Below are positions 44,330-55,987 of a stretch of 64,000 bases of DNA, one piece after another. The notes beneath the pieces are model-generated. The model saw only the letters and a program-made list of their open reading frames with translations, ran no database searches and was not told where the DNA came from. Numbering within the stretch: the first letter of the stretch is position 1; each line of letters starts with the position of its first letter. The position numbers and the translations under genes were made by a program. This DNA comes from Diphasiastrum complanatum (Eukaryota > Streptophyta > Lycopodiopsida > Lycopodiales > Lycopodiaceae), in NCBI GenBank assembly GCA_029204225.1, contig CM055103.1:5454852-5518851 (forward strand), read 5' to 3'.

Positions 44330-45000
44330 AGCAAGAGAATGCATGGCACTGCCCCTGCCGGCTGGCAGATATCGTTCGCGACCCTATGGATGATGTTGCT
44401 TGGCCCTGGTTGGTGGTTGCGCCTTGGCTCTGGTCTCGCGTCTCAGCGGCCGCATCTATCTGCCCTTGGTCTTGGCCTTCGGACCCTTGATCTAGTTGAA
44501 ATCTCCTTGTTGCCTACTAGCTCTGATCTTGGCTGGTACTAGCCTGTGCAGCGTCAAAATTAGGTGGCGGTGGAACTACCACGGGGGTGGGCTGGGCCTT
44601 CGTTTCCATGTATTTCTGGCATGCCTTGAGGGCTTGCTTGGCCTGGGCGAGCTCTTGCGTTGCGCTTGTCCGATACTTATTGAACTCTGCTTGGTAGCTG
44701 TTGAGGGTTTGGCTATAAATCTGCACCTAATGCCATAGAAGATTCATCTCTGATTGGGAAAGCGGCAGATTGAGCTAACCAGACGAGCTTCTTGTCTTGT
44801 AAGGCTTTAACCTCCGTCCCCAGGTGCATGTTCTCTGCTTCCAAAAGTGTAAGTTGTGCCTGGATGGGGACAAGCCGTTGGGATGCTTAAGCTTGAAGCT
44901 CCCACACCTTTGTGGAGGCCTCAGTCAATGCTTTGGAGAGGCTTTGAATATATTTGTTTAGGCCCTCCTCCTTCTGCTACAGCTTGGCAATCTCCTGGTG
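44330..45000 (-). pseudogene. Coiled-coil repeat protein, copy 2
   Basis: Minus strand: EEGLNKYIQSLSKALTEAS, LVPIQAQLTLLEAENMHLGT, EVKALQDKKLVWLAQSA (long heptad pattern, coiled coil), then QIYSQTLNSYQAEFNKYRTS as in copy 1, and a linker LDQGSEGQDQGQIDAAAETR followed by SSIGSRTISASR. It gives the N-terminal coiled coil missing from copy 1. Stops at several points. Adjacent to repeat J on its upstream side. Confidence 0.5.
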
Positions 45001-45745
45001 AGATCACTGGATAGGTGCCTAACTATGCATAGATGCTACTTTTAGTTAATTTCCTACTTTCTCCCTTAACTCTACTCACCACTATACTATTCCTCTTTAA
45101 CTCTACTCCTCTACACTAACATACATCATAGTTTTGGTTGAAGGGAAGGGATGGAGAAGAAGAGATTGAGAAGAGAAGAGAAAGAGAGAGAAAGAGAGTG
45201 AGGGTGGAGGTTAGCTTGAATGCTCCTTATGCTTGCTAATAAAAAAACATTCATTATGGCAAACAATATACATGGAAATCGAAAGCAATAGAAAACACAA
45301 CCAAGAGCAATAGCAAGTAGTGAATAGCAAATGATGATGCTTCTCTTCAAAAAATGGTAGAGTTTCCTCCTTCTCATTAAGCATGAAATTAGTGTACAAA
45401 TGGTGCCTTTTTATAAAATGGGAAAGGCCCTTGCCCTTCAATCTTATTGGCTAATATTCACAATGATCCTATCCATGCACCTTGGACCCAACTTGATCCA
45501 AGGGTCCACAAAAAGTACATTAGAAATGACAAGATTCATGTGAGTCCCAATTTGGACCCAACTCTAAAAAGTGATCTCTAAGTTTAAAAATGACATTGGG
45601 CCTCTAGTTTTATTTTAATTACAAGGCCCAAGTCAAGTTTATTTTATTTACAACTTCAATTGCGTGCTCATTGGGCCATGGGCTTATACACGCATGATGC
45701 CATGCCCTCACAACACATTTTATTGGAGGATTTTGTTTATTTACA
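45001..45745 (-). repeat. Dispersed repeat J, copy 2 (LTR-like)
   Basis: Homologue of 26395-27165. On the minus strand TATAAAAAGGCACC could be a promoter box. It lies between a minus-strand (left) and a plus-strand (right) copy of the coiled-coil ORF. Confidence 0.65.
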
Positions 45746-45770
45746 CTTTGTTGGGGATACCCCCAACATC

Positions 45771-46050
45771 AACTTGCACTAGACTCAAGGCCGCTCTCTC
45801 AATCAGAGATGAATCTCTTTAGACGTCAGGTGCAGGTATATAGCCAAATGTTAAACAGCTACCATGCAGAGTTACTGAGCAAGCGCACTAACTCACGAGC
45901 TTGCCCAGGCCAAAGAAGCCCTCAAGGCTTGCCAACAGTACATGGAGAAGAAGACCCAACCCACCCCAGTGGTGATTCCACCGCCACCAGTAGGCGGGAG
46001 GGCTATCACTACGTCGTCGGACCGAAGACCCTATAGACATTAGGGTTAAT
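45771..46050 (+). pseudogene. Coiled-coil repeat protein, copy 3 (short)
   Basis: Homologous to 27390-27600: ISLDVRCRYIAKC in one frame equals QVQVYSQMLNSYHAE in another, then ELAQAKEALKACQQYMEKKT and PTPVVIPPPP. Frames change twice; it is too damaged to make a protein. Confidence 0.5.
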
Positions 46051-46494
46051 GGAAGCAGACTTAGAAAGTACAACGAACCATGTATTTTATCTTGATATGT
46101 ACTAACTTTGTTTAAGTTTGTTTTTTATTTCATTGTTGTTGCTTTTCTATTATTACATTTTTACTTATTGCCTGCTTGTCATATGCAGATTTTTGGGATG
46201 TTTTAGCTGTCAGACAATCAAGATATCATCAGATTGGTGATTCGCTCAGTCTTTTTCTATGCAGCCACAAGATTTCATTCTTTTTCTGAGGTTTTGATGC
46301 ACAATATTATCAGACAGAATTCGCCTAAACCAATTCACTATATACGATTCATTTATCACCTTCGCAAATTCTAGTATAGAGTCAGACCTTCTAGAAATAG
46401 AAAAAAAATAATTTTTTCTCATCAGATCCTAACTGACAAAATTTGTAGATAATTCGTTGAGCCTAAAAATTCGAAGCACGAATTCGTTGTCACA
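46051..46494. other. AT-rich spacer
   Basis: No gene. A T-rich stretch at 46100-46190 ending CATATGCAG looks intron-like, but no flanking exon is recognised. Confidence 0.4.
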
Positions 46495-47123
46495 TGTGAA
46501 AGACTCAACTAGTTTCATCACATTTTGCAATATTTCCATATTTGGCATATTGAGGCCAAAACTTGTTTTAGACTTAGAGGTTGACTTTTCAAAGTTCATT
46601 AGTCTAAATTTCATTTGAATAAACACTTTTTGAAAGTGTGGGAAAGATAGAATGCGAGTTTGAGTAGATTCAATTTGAATAAGTTGGGTACATTGAATCT
46701 AGACCCAAAATTGGTAGGGTTAGCATTTTGGTGGAAAAGCCAAGTGGCCAAATAGGGTTTGGACCTGTTATAAAAGGATGTAACTTGTGGAGAGAGCAAT
46801 CTTCTCTCTTCTCTATCTCATTTCATGCTTATACATGGTTCTCTTGGGTTCTACTATCCATTGGTGCACTATCTTGGTGATTGCTTGCAATTCTATGTGT
46901 AGAATGATCTATATGTGTGAAATACAGTAGCTTGCTGGTTTTGTATGGACAACAACAGTACATAATCATTTCATTCAAGGTTGATCAAGTTCTATTAGTG
47001 TTTGCATCTCAAATTGTGTGTAGATGCTGATTTTTCTACATTGGTGAAATTGGTAGTGTATTTCTCTTTCTAACCAAAGATCATTCAAGTAGATTGGATC
47101 TTAAGGATCTGAAATCTTTCACA
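46495..47123 (+). repeat. 5' LTR of H
   Basis: 629 bp, TGTGAAAG ... CTTTCACA, an 8 bp perfect terminal inverted repeat. TATA box TATAAAAGG at 46769-46777. Confidence 0.92.
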
Positions 47124-47135
47124 TGGTATCAGAGC
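47124..47135 (+). other. Primer binding site of H (tRNA-iMet)
   Basis: TGGTATCAGAGC directly after the 5' LTR. Confidence 0.92.
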
Positions 47136-47690
47136 TTGTGTTTCAGGTTATGAAGGAGGAAATCAGATCTATCAATGATGCTAGAGAGGATTCTACATCA
47201 AAATCGAATTTTTTGCTTTTGTAGATTGGATCTTTTGTAGATCAAAACACTAAATAGGTCAATATACTTGTTCAATTCCGATTTTTGAGTTCACATACTA
47301 GATTTGGCCGATTTTTGGATCATTGGTTCAGCCTAAGTGGTGGCTTATAGATGCTGCATGTAGATTTGGAATAGTCAATTATTTGTGATTTTGTCAAAAC
47401 CCTAATTTTGATTGGATCTCTAGATAGTGAGGTTTTTGGACTTCATTTGAGAGTGTTTCAATCTTAGGAAGTGGCAAAAGTCATTAGATTGAGGATAGAT
47501 CATAGGTTGATCAAGATTCCATGATTTTATGTGTTGATTTGCTTGGATAAGTGCTAGAAGAGAATTTGTGAGATAGTTTCAAATCTTGGTGATTTCTTTT
47601 GAATGCATTTGTTGTTGTTCAAAGGAGTGCTTTGTGCATTGAAGCAGGTTGAAAGAGAAGATCAGGTCATTGCTACATGGCAATCTCAAT
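47136..47690 (+). other. Leader of H
   Basis: Non-coding leader between primer site and gag; no gene seen. Confidence 0.7.
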
Positions 47691-47696
47691 TGGAGT

Positions 47697-48484
47697 CATG
47701 TTGGAAGCCAATGATAGACTTACCGTGGAAAGTAAGGATGGAGTCACTTCTTGAGATGAATGATGTTTTGGATATTGTTGTAGGCTTGGAGGAGAGACCA
47801 GCAATACAACAAGATCAATTGAGGTATGACAAGAGGGCCAAGAAGGCTTTACACATGATAAAGATGAATGTTACCAATGAACTTCTCAAGGAAGTTGGTA
47901 AGTGCACATCATCTTTGGAAGCTTGGAATTCATTGAAGAAGCTTTATGAATCCAAGTCTACTTCTAGAGTGTTGACTCTAAGAAGGCAAATCTTTTCTTG
48001 TTTGCAAAAGAATGAAGAAAGTCCAAGTACTTTTGTTTTGAGAATGAAAGCATTGAACGATGACTTAGCTTGCATAGATGAAAGCATTAAGGAAGGAGAG
48101 CTTATTCAAGTGATTCTTAATGGCTTGTTGGATGCTCATGCTAACATTGTTTAAAGTATTGCTATTCAAAAGACTTTGCCAAGTTTGATGGATCTTCAAG
48201 AGATCTTGATCAATGAGGAATATAGGCTTCAAGCAAGAGGTAGATCTACATCGACACTTCAAGAGGATGCTATGTTCACAAAGGGCAAATTCAAGGGCAA
48301 AACCAAAAGCAAGTGGTCTAAAGGGCAAGATGAAGTGGATGCTTCTTCAAGTGGCAAAAAGAAGGATAGATCAAAGCTCAAGTGCTTCTATTGTGGCATC
48401 AAATGACACTTTGCAAGTGAGTGCTACAAGAAGAAGAGAGATCAAGGAGACAAGCAAGGTAATCTTACTCTTGATGAAGATGGT
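47697..48484 (+). pseudogene. H gag, broken
   Basis: The gag N-terminus is distorted by a small deletion (MLEANDRLT in one frame, WKVRMESLLEMNDVL in the next). Then KMNVTNELLKEVGK, EAWNSLKKLYESKSTSRVL, LNDDLACIDESI, a TAA at about 48154 inside LLDAHANIV-SIAIQKTLPS, and a zinc knuckle CFYCGIK-stop-HFASEC where the stop (TGA, 48404) replaces the Gly before the His. Confidence 0.9.
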
Positions 48485-49697
48485 TTGGATGTGCAAGATG
48501 CAAATGATGATGCTTTTGTGATGTCTTCATGTATTCTTGCTAATGATGGAGATTTAGATCCTTGGTGGATTGATAGTGGAGCAAGTTCACACATGACCTT
48601 TCACAAAGAGTACTTCACTTCTTTGTTGGCATATGGAGATGACAAGAGGGTGATCTACACGGCCAATGATGGTGAGTGTGCAATCAAAGGGATTGGCATA
48701 ATTCCTATTTCTCTCTCTACAAATAGGAATGTTCATTTGGAGGATGTCTTGTTTACTCCATCTATTACCAAGAATTTGCTTAGTGTGAGTCAAATGCTAA
48801 GTAAGGGCCTCAAGGTGGAGTTCGATGGAGATGCTTGTTTGATCAAAAGGAAGGATGTCTTGATTGGAAAAGGTAAAAGGCAAGGGAAGTTGTTCAAACT
48901 TGATGCTTGTGTTATTGCTAACCAAGTTGGATGTGTTGCAAGGGAGCAAATTTCTATTCAAGAGGTTTGGCACAAAAGGATGGGACACCTCAACTTCAAG
49001 TCATTGGAGGTAATGGCAAGGAAGAAGGTTGTGATTGGTCTTCCAAATTCCTTAAGTAATGACAAGCATGTTTGTGAGTCTTGTGCTTTGTCTAGGTCAC
49101 ATAGACTACCTTATACTAGATCTATTTCTAGATCTACAAAGCCTTTTCAACTTGTACATTCGGATATTCATGGATTTACTACAATTAGCAATAGTGGGGC
49201 TAAGATGTATGTAACATTCATTGATGATTTTAGTAGATTTTGTTGGATCTATCTACTAAAGAGCAAGGATGAAGTGTATGATGTCTTTGTCAAGTTCAAG
49301 AATGCAAGGCAGAACCAATTTTCCACAAAGATCGAGTGCTTGAGAGGTGACAATGGTGGTGAGTACATATCTAACAAGTTCAAGGCCTTTTGTGATGAGC
49401 ATGGGATCAAGAGGGAGTATACAACATCAAGGACCCCACAACAAAATGGAGTGGCTGAAAGGAAGAATAAAACTTTATGTGAAAGTGCTAAAGCTATGAG
49501 GTTAAGTGCTAATCTTGACAAACCATTTTGGGATTAAGCTTTGTTGTGTGCCAATTTCTTGTGCAATAGGTGGCCGAGTGCTATTTTGGATGGAAGGACA
49601 CCTTTTGAGATGCTATTCAAGAGGAGGCCGAGTGTCAACTTTCTAAGAACCTTTGGATGCACATGCTATGTCAACATTATTCTTGATGATTCTCCCT
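48485..49697 (+). pseudogene. H protease and integrase
   Basis: Open for 350 codons. Protease WWIDSGASSHMTFHKEYF; pre-integrase VWHKRMGHLNFKSLE; zinc region CESCALSRSHRLPY; integrase with LVHSDIHG, LRGDNGGEYISNK and TPQQNGVAERKNK, all three acidic residues present. A TAA at about 49536 follows DKPFWD, then ALLCANFLCNRWPSA and LRTFGCTCYVNIILDD before the element is cut off. It is the best-preserved integrase core in the plus orientation. Confidence 0.92.
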
Positions 49698-49701
49698 GCC
49701 C

Positions 49702-49971
49702 TCATAATGAGAGTAGGTTTACCACTTCCCAATCTTGTCGTTTTGCTTCCTCTTGGTTATAAAACCAATCTTGAGCAGCTCCAGTTAAGGCCATAGGGAA
49801 TAATTGAAATTTATCTTGTGAAAAAACTTTGCCATAAACCCTACACGATTCAGAAAAGATCTGGAGAACTTTGATGAGATCAGATAATCTATTGTATTTT
49901 GGTATATCTAGACGAAGGGACCTTCTAACAATAATTGGTGGTGGGTTCAATGGTCCTCCTTGTTTAGCCAC
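49702..49971 (-). pseudogene. Gypsy gag fragment
   Basis: Starts MAKQGGPLNPPPIIV; contains SLRLDIPKYNRLSDL, KFQLFPMALTGAAQDWFYNQ, the hydrophobic core of retrotransposon gag. It is open for 89 codons until the junction. Clade (Athila, Tat or other) cannot be fixed from this piece. Confidence 0.75.
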
Positions 49972-50404
49972 AATTCCAGATTACGTCAATCAGATAATGA
50001 GATTGGATCTAGATTTTTCAACAAAAATCCTATCTCAGATCAGGTCTGTAAAAATTTTATCACTTGGAAATAATCAGATTTTTAATTTTTGAGATATAGA
50101 TCTTGATCAAGTGATCGACACTAAAAATGAAGATTTTTCAGAATCACTATAAGAACATACCAACTTTGTTCAAAAATTTGACTTAGGCTAGATCAGGTAA
50201 AATGGATCTTAAGAATGGTGATCTGAATAACTTCTCATGCTCAGCAATGAAATTAGATCTCAAACAAGAAGATCCACTCAAATCAAGCAAAATCACTCCA
50301 AATTTAACTCTAAAATACAATTTTAACCCTATTCATGCCAAAACAAAATGCCTAATGCAAGCTAACCATTAGCCAAACATGTTGCAATATGAAAAATTGG
50401 CGTA
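49972..50404 (-). other. Gypsy leader
   Basis: Non-coding sequence between gag start and primer site; no further feature. Confidence 0.6.
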
Positions 50405-50424
50405 GCTCCCTGGCAACGACGCCA
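50405..50424 (-). other. Primer binding site, tRNA-Asp type
   Basis: TGGCGTCGTTGCCAGGGAGC on the minus strand, close to the TGGCGCCGTTGCCGGGGA motif that many plant gypsy elements use with tRNA-Asp. It lies 9 bases after the LTR end. Confidence 0.8.
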
Positions 50425-50665
50425 AAATTTTAATGTCTCGATTTCCTATCCTATCCTCAACCCAAGATCCAAGCACTCAAGCATTAAGGAGATGAAGTTA
50501 GTTGTCATGTGGAGGTTCAATCCCATGAGAGCAATAGCATAAATCAAATCCAACATGCATAGATGGTCCACAATCAACACTAACATCCATTAACTCTACG
50601 CATTAGCATTACACAATTAACACTTAATGCATTAACTCTACAATCCACAATGAGATAAATACTTG

Positions 50666-50796
<131 letters not shown>

Positions 50797-50990
50797 TCCT
50801 CTCACAAAAAGCATAAGAACCATCAATTCCAATAACATTCAGATTCAACAATTAGCAAATACAACAAAAGATTGAGAGATGAAGGAAAAGGTTAGAGAGC
50901 AAGGACATTCACATATCCATTTCATAAGAGAGCCAATCTGCTTGTATTGAAATGAAGATTTGAACATGAGGAGCAACTCGAGTTTGCCCC

Positions 50991-50998
50991 TATTTATA
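50991..50998 (-). promoter_or_regulatory. LTR TATA box of gypsy fragment
   Basis: TATAAATA on the minus strand, followed by GGGGCAAACTCGAG. Confidence 0.6.
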
Positions 50999-51107
50999 GT
51001 GGAGAGGAGGGTCTTGGCCTCAAAATCTTATTGGCCCATTTCTACCTCCCTAACTATTCATGTTTAAAAAAGAGTGGGAATATCCATTCAATAATTGGAG
51101 GGAACCA

Positions 51108-51998
<891 letters not shown>

Positions 51999-52180
51999 CT
52001 CCCCCTTAATCTGAATTCTTGAATGCCTTGACCTTCAAACTTAGTTCTACACAGAATCTTCTGTGTGCTTCCAAACTTAATGCTTTGGTAAAAATATCAG
52101 TTGTCATATCTTGTGTTCTATAGTACTGCAATCTGACCTCTTCATTGAGAACTTTGCTTCCATTAGAGGAGTTCTAAATC
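51999..52180 (-). pseudogene. Copia B RNase H tail and purine tract
   Basis: Reads VRLQYYRTQDMTTDIFTKAL then SLEAHRRFCVELSL and ends KNSD-stop, the standard C-terminus of copia RNase H. It is followed by GATTAAGGGGGAG, the purine tract, and the LTR at 51998. This is the 3' end of the element whose 5' part is 60847-64000. Confidence 0.85.
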
Positions 52181-52315
52181 CAAAAAAGACCTTTGTAAAG
52201 ATTCTTTTTATATTTTTTCTCAATTTTCTCTTACACATGGACCAATCGAAACACTCAAATTTGAAATCTATGTAACGTAACTTTTTGAATCCACATTTTG
52301 ATTCCACACTAAAAA

Positions 52316-52717
52316 TGGCTATGATCATGCCATCATGAATCTTATGTACAATGATGGATCATAGGCATGCATTACAAAATTGATGGAAATGAGAAAAGAG
52401 TTTAGCCTAGAGTACCATGCTCTAGGTGCTTGCTTGAGCCCATACAGGCTCTTCTTCAAAAAACACACCTTTCCTTCATGCTTTGCCTTGATGAAGCCCT
52501 CGGGTTGCCTCATGTAGATCTCTTCCTCCAAATAACCATTGAGGAATGCATTTGTGAAATCAAGTTGGAATAGCTCCCAATTGAAAGTTGTAGCAAGACT
52601 AATGATCAACCTGATAGTAACAAGCTTAGCCACATGAGCAAAAGTCTCATCATAATCAATGCCTTTGGTTTGTAAAAAACCTTTGGCTACAAGCCTAGCT
52701 TTATGCATGCTTATTGA
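52316..52717 (-). pseudogene. Copia A reverse transcriptase, distal piece
   Basis: HKARLVAKGFLQTKGIDYDE, TFAHVAKLVTIRLIISLA, NAFLNGYLEEEIYMRQPEGF, KSLYGLKQAPRAWYSRL, YDPSLYIRF. It stops before the catalytic Y-V-D-D; from about 52316 to 52180 the sequence is unassigned, so a deletion joined A to the tail of B. It continues in register with 55983 onward once copia C is removed. Confidence 0.9.
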
Positions 52718-52723
52718 TCCATT

Positions 52724-53255
52724 TGTTGAAATATTGGAAAAATCTATCTAATGTTGTAAGTAGGGGTCCTATAAATGCCAAAGATGAAGTGAGCTCTTTT
52801 GGCTTAAGTAAAGACCCATCTTAGAATAAAATATTCAAGGTAGGTAGAAGTAGAAACTCGAGCTACCATAGGAATTGCCATTTGTAATTTGCATGCCACA
52901 TTTAATGCATGAAAATACTAGGTGGCACAATTAGACATATTGAGGTGGCTTGAATAAGTCTAGATAGCTTGAGAGGTGGATTCATAAATCCAATTCAACT
53001 CAAAGTAGGAGGAGAGTCCATGAATCTATATATATGTGATGTACTCTCATTGAGAAGATGATGATTTTCGCGTGTAATGCAAATTTGGAGACTAAGCTCT
53101 TTGTGCCCTCTCTCTCTACTCGAGTTTGTACATTCATATTCTCTCTCTAGCCAAGTTGAGACATTTATTGGACTTAGTTTCATATTTTGTTGATAGATCT
53201 TGCTTGTAACACAATAATATTTCTTGTATGATCAGCTTTCCTATTGTCAATCAAT
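52724..53255 (+). repeat. 5' LTR of C, 3' end missing
   Basis: Starts TGTTGAAATATTGG; aligned without gaps to 55370-55901. It breaks off at TCAATCAAT where integrase sequence begins. Confidence 0.93.
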
Positions 53256-53440
53256 TAGAATTGAGGCATCCTTGCCAAAAGAATTTTGGGGTGAGGCCAT
53301 CAATTGTTCAAACTATCTTTGCAATCGAGACTCTCATGTTGCACTTGGAGGAAAGTCACCATATGAAGCAGTTTATTTGAAGAAATCTAAAGGTTGATCA
53401 CCTTAGAGTATTTGGATGCATATGCTTTGTCCATATTCCC
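53256..53440 (+). pseudogene. C integrase remnant
   Basis: RIEASLPKEFWGEAINCSNY, LCNRDSHVALGGKSPYEAV, then a frameshift with stops (about 53395-53430) before the long open frame. This is the post-catalytic part of integrase only. Confidence 0.88.
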
Positions 53441-55351
53441 TTGGAAACGAGAAAGAAGGATGGTCCTTGTGCAAACAAAGGAGTAATGGTTGGATATTTA
53501 TCCAACAAGAAAGCCTATCGAATCTACATGCTCTCTACTTCTAAAGTAATTGAAAGTAGAGATGTAGTTTTTCATGAAGAAGAAAAGTCCAATCTTGGAG
53601 GGGCCAAGATCAAGCAACCTCAAAATCTATCACCTTTTGTTATTGAAGACAATCAACATATGGAGGGGTCGAGATTTGAAGATGGAAGTCCTCGGATTTT
53701 CACTCCTAGAAGATCCATGAGGGAGAGATCCGAGCCTAAGAGGCTCACTTATGATGACAAAGGAAAACAAGTTTATCTTGATTCCACTTATGCTTATTTT
53801 GTTTCTCATGAGGAGCCCAAAGATATCCAAGCCCTCAATACCAAGGAGTGGTATGAGGCCATGAAGATTGAATATGATGCCTTGATCACCAACCACACAT
53901 GGGAGCTAGTGGATCCACCACCTCACATGCACATCATTGGATGCAAGTGGGTGTTCAAGATCAAGTACAATCATGATGGCTCCATCAACAAGTACAAGGC
54001 AAGATTATGTGCTAAAGGCTTTGCACAAATATATGGCCTTGACTATGAAGAAACCTTTGCTCCTATAGCAAAGATGGTGAAAATAAGAATCATAATCTCT
54101 CTTGCCTTATTTTTTAAGTGGAAATTGTATCAACTTGATGTCTCCAACACTTTTTTGAATGGCTATCTTGAGGAGGAGATATACCTGGAACAACCTCAAG
54201 GATTCATCAAGGATAAATCTAAGGTGTGTTTGCTATTTAGAAGTCTTTATGGCTTGAAGCAAGCACCTAGATCATGGTATTCAAGACTCAACAACTTTCT
54301 ACTTTCATTAGGCTTTGTGCTTAGTGACTATGATCCTTCTATGTACTTAAAGTTTGATGGTAGTAGTATTGTCATTCTTCTAATCTATGTAGATGACATT
54401 ATTCTTAGTGGAAGTTGTTTGATGCTAGTTCAAGAAACTAAGGATGCATTAGGAGGAGAATTTAAAATGCAAGATCTAGGAGAGATCCATTACATTTTAG
54501 GCCTTGAGATTGATTTTCATGAAGAGTATGCTTTTATTTGTCAATCTAGATATGTCTTTTCTATGTTGAGAAAATTCAATATGCAAAATTGTAAAGGCAT
54601 AGATACTCCCATGGAGCAACATGTAAAAGACCCTATTAAAGGTGATGAAAGATCCTTCGAGGACATCACACTTTATAGGAGTCTTATAGGCTCCTTAATT
54701 TGGCTTACCATCACTAGACCCGATTTGAGCTATTGTGTGCACAAATTGAGTCAATTTATGCAAGATCCTAAGATCCAACATTGGAAGATGGCCAAGAGAG
54801 TTCTAAGATATATATCTTCTACTCAAGGTTATGGTTTACTGTACAAGAATGAAGATCTAACCATTGTTGGCTATTCGGATACCGATTTTGCAAGTGATAA
54901 AATGGATCGAGAGTCCATTAATGCATATACAATATTTCTTGGAGGCAATCTTGTGCCTTGGCTTTCAAAGAAACAAGATACCATATCTCTATCTTCTTGT
55001 GAGGCCGAGTACAAAGCACTCACTACAACAACTAAAGAGGTGCTTTGGATCAAGAGGTTAATCATGGAGCTAAAATGCATCAAAGAGGATGATCTTCCCT
55101 TGATCAAGTGTGACAACATATCGGCCCAAGCTATTGCAAACAATCCGATTTTTCATTTAAGAAGCAAGCATATAGAAGTGGCACACCATCTTGTAAGGGA
55201 AAAGCTCATTGGAGGTGAAATCAACTTGGAACATGTCGACACATCTTCATGTATTGCTGATCTTCTCACAAAGCCACTTTGCAAAAGTGCCTTCTCAAAG
55301 CATGGATCTAATCTTGGTCTTATCTCAAGATCGATGCTTGATCCACATTAG
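53441..55351 (+). CDS. C pol: integrase C-terminus, RT and RNase H, 636 codons open
   Basis: The longest intact reading frame in the window. Integrase C-terminus GVMVGYLSNKKAYRIYML; linker IFTPRRSMRERSEP; RT from about residue 150: TWELVDPPPH, GCKWVFKIKYNHDG, RLCAKGFAQIYGLDYEETFA, NTFLNGYLEEEIYLEQPQGF, SLYGLKQAPRSWYSRL, and catalytic LLIYVDDIILSG; RNase H: GYSDTDFASDKMD, WLSKKQDTISLSSCEAEYKA, then KHIEVAHHLVREKL and ADLLTKPL near the stop. All catalytic residues seen are present, but without gag, protease or integrase core it is only part of a polyprotein, and no known start codon context supports expression. It could in principle supply RT in trans only if translated. Confidence 0.9.
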   Translation: METRKKDGPCANKGVMVGYLSNKKAYRIYMLSTSKVIESRDVVFHEEEKSNLGGAKIKQPQNLSPFVIEDNQHMEGSRFEDGSPRIFTPRRSMRERSEPKRLTYDDKGKQVYLDSTYAYFVSHEEPKDIQALNTKEWYEAMKIEYDALITNHTWELVDPPPHMHIIGCKWVFKIKYNHDGSINKYKARLCAKGFAQIYGLDYEETFAPIAKMVKIRIIISLALFFKWKLYQLDVSNTFLNGYLEEEIYLEQPQGFIKDKSKVCLLFRSLYGLKQAPRSWYSRLNNFLLSLGFVLSDYDPSMYLKFDGSSIVILLIYVDDIILSGSCLMLVQETKDALGGEFKMQDLGEIHYILGLEIDFHEEYAFICQSRYVFSMLRKFNMQNCKGIDTPMEQHVKDPIKGDERSFEDITLYRSLIGSLIWLTITRPDLSYCVHKLSQFMQDPKIQHWKMAKRVLRYISSTQGYGLLYKNEDLTIVGYSDTDFASDKMDRESINAYTIFLGGNLVPWLSKKQDTISLSSCEAEYKALTTTTKEVLWIKRLIMELKCIKEDDLPLIKCDNISAQAIANNPIFHLRSKHIEVAHHLVREKLIGGEINLEHVDTSSCIADLLTKPLCKSAFSKHGSNLGLISRSMLDPH

Positions 55352-55361
55352 ATACATTTTT

Positions 55362-55369
55362 AGGAGGAG
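55362..55369 (+). other. Polypurine tract of C
   Basis: AGGAGGAG before TGTTGAAAT. Confidence 0.75.
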
Positions 55370-55982
55370 TGTTGAAATATTGGAAAAGCCTATCTAATGT
55401 TGTAAGTAGGGGTCCTAAAAATTCCAAAGATGAATTGAGCTCTTTTGGCTTAAGTAAAGACCCATCTTAGAATAAAATATTCAAGGTAGGTAGAAGTAGA
55501 AACTCGAGCTACCATAGGAAGTGCCATTTGTACTTTGCATGCCACATTTAATGCATGAAAATACTAGGTGGCACAATTAGACATATTGAGGTGGCTTGAA
55601 TAAGTTTAGATAGCTTGAGAGGTGGATTCATAACTCCAATTCAACTCAAAGTAGGAGAAGAGTCCATGAATCTATATATATGTGATGTACTCTCATTGAG
55701 AAGATGATGATTTTTGTGTGTAATGCAAATTTGGAGACTAAGCTCTTTGTGCCCTCTCTCTCTACTCGAGTTTGTACATTCATATTCTCTCTCTAGCCGA
55801 GTTGAGGCATTTATTGTACTTAGTTTCATATTTTGTTGATAGATCTTGCTTGTAACACAATAATATTTCTTGTATGATCAGCTTTCCTATTGTCAATCAA
55901 TGCTAGTTTGATCTTTATGGTATTATGGGGCTTAGGAGATCAAAAGCACATGTGTAGGGCATCCCACACATGTGAATTTAAC
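55370..55982 (+). repeat. 3' LTR of C
   Basis: 613 bp, TGTTGAAAT to ATTTAAC; the ends are near inverted repeats. The last 80 bp, absent from the 5' copy, contain a small hairpin (CACATGTGTAGGG ... CCCACACATGTG, about 55948-55974). Confidence 0.9.
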
Positions 55983-55987
55983 TCCAT

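Larger units (their letters stand above)
46495..49697 (+). mobile_element. Copia element H, 5' part (truncated)
   Basis: 5' LTR 46495-47123, primer site, leader, gag, protease and most of integrase on the plus strand. It is cut at about 49697 in the integrase C-terminal region, where an opposite-strand gypsy fragment begins; no RT, RNase H or 3' LTR. A solo LTR of the same family is at 28198-28851. Confidence 0.92.
52724..55982 (+). mobile_element. Copia element C, nested in A, internal 5' half deleted
   Basis: Plus-strand insertion with target duplication TCCAT at 52718-52722 and 55983-55987 (one extra T at the left border). 5' LTR piece 52724-53255, then directly the middle of integrase, RT, RNase H, purine tract, and a complete 3' LTR 55370-55982. 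Primer site, gag, protease and the first half of integrase, with the last 80 or so bases of the 5' LTR, are gone. The two LTRs differ at about 15 of 532 positions by my count (about 3%), so the insertion is fairly young. Confidence 0.92.
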
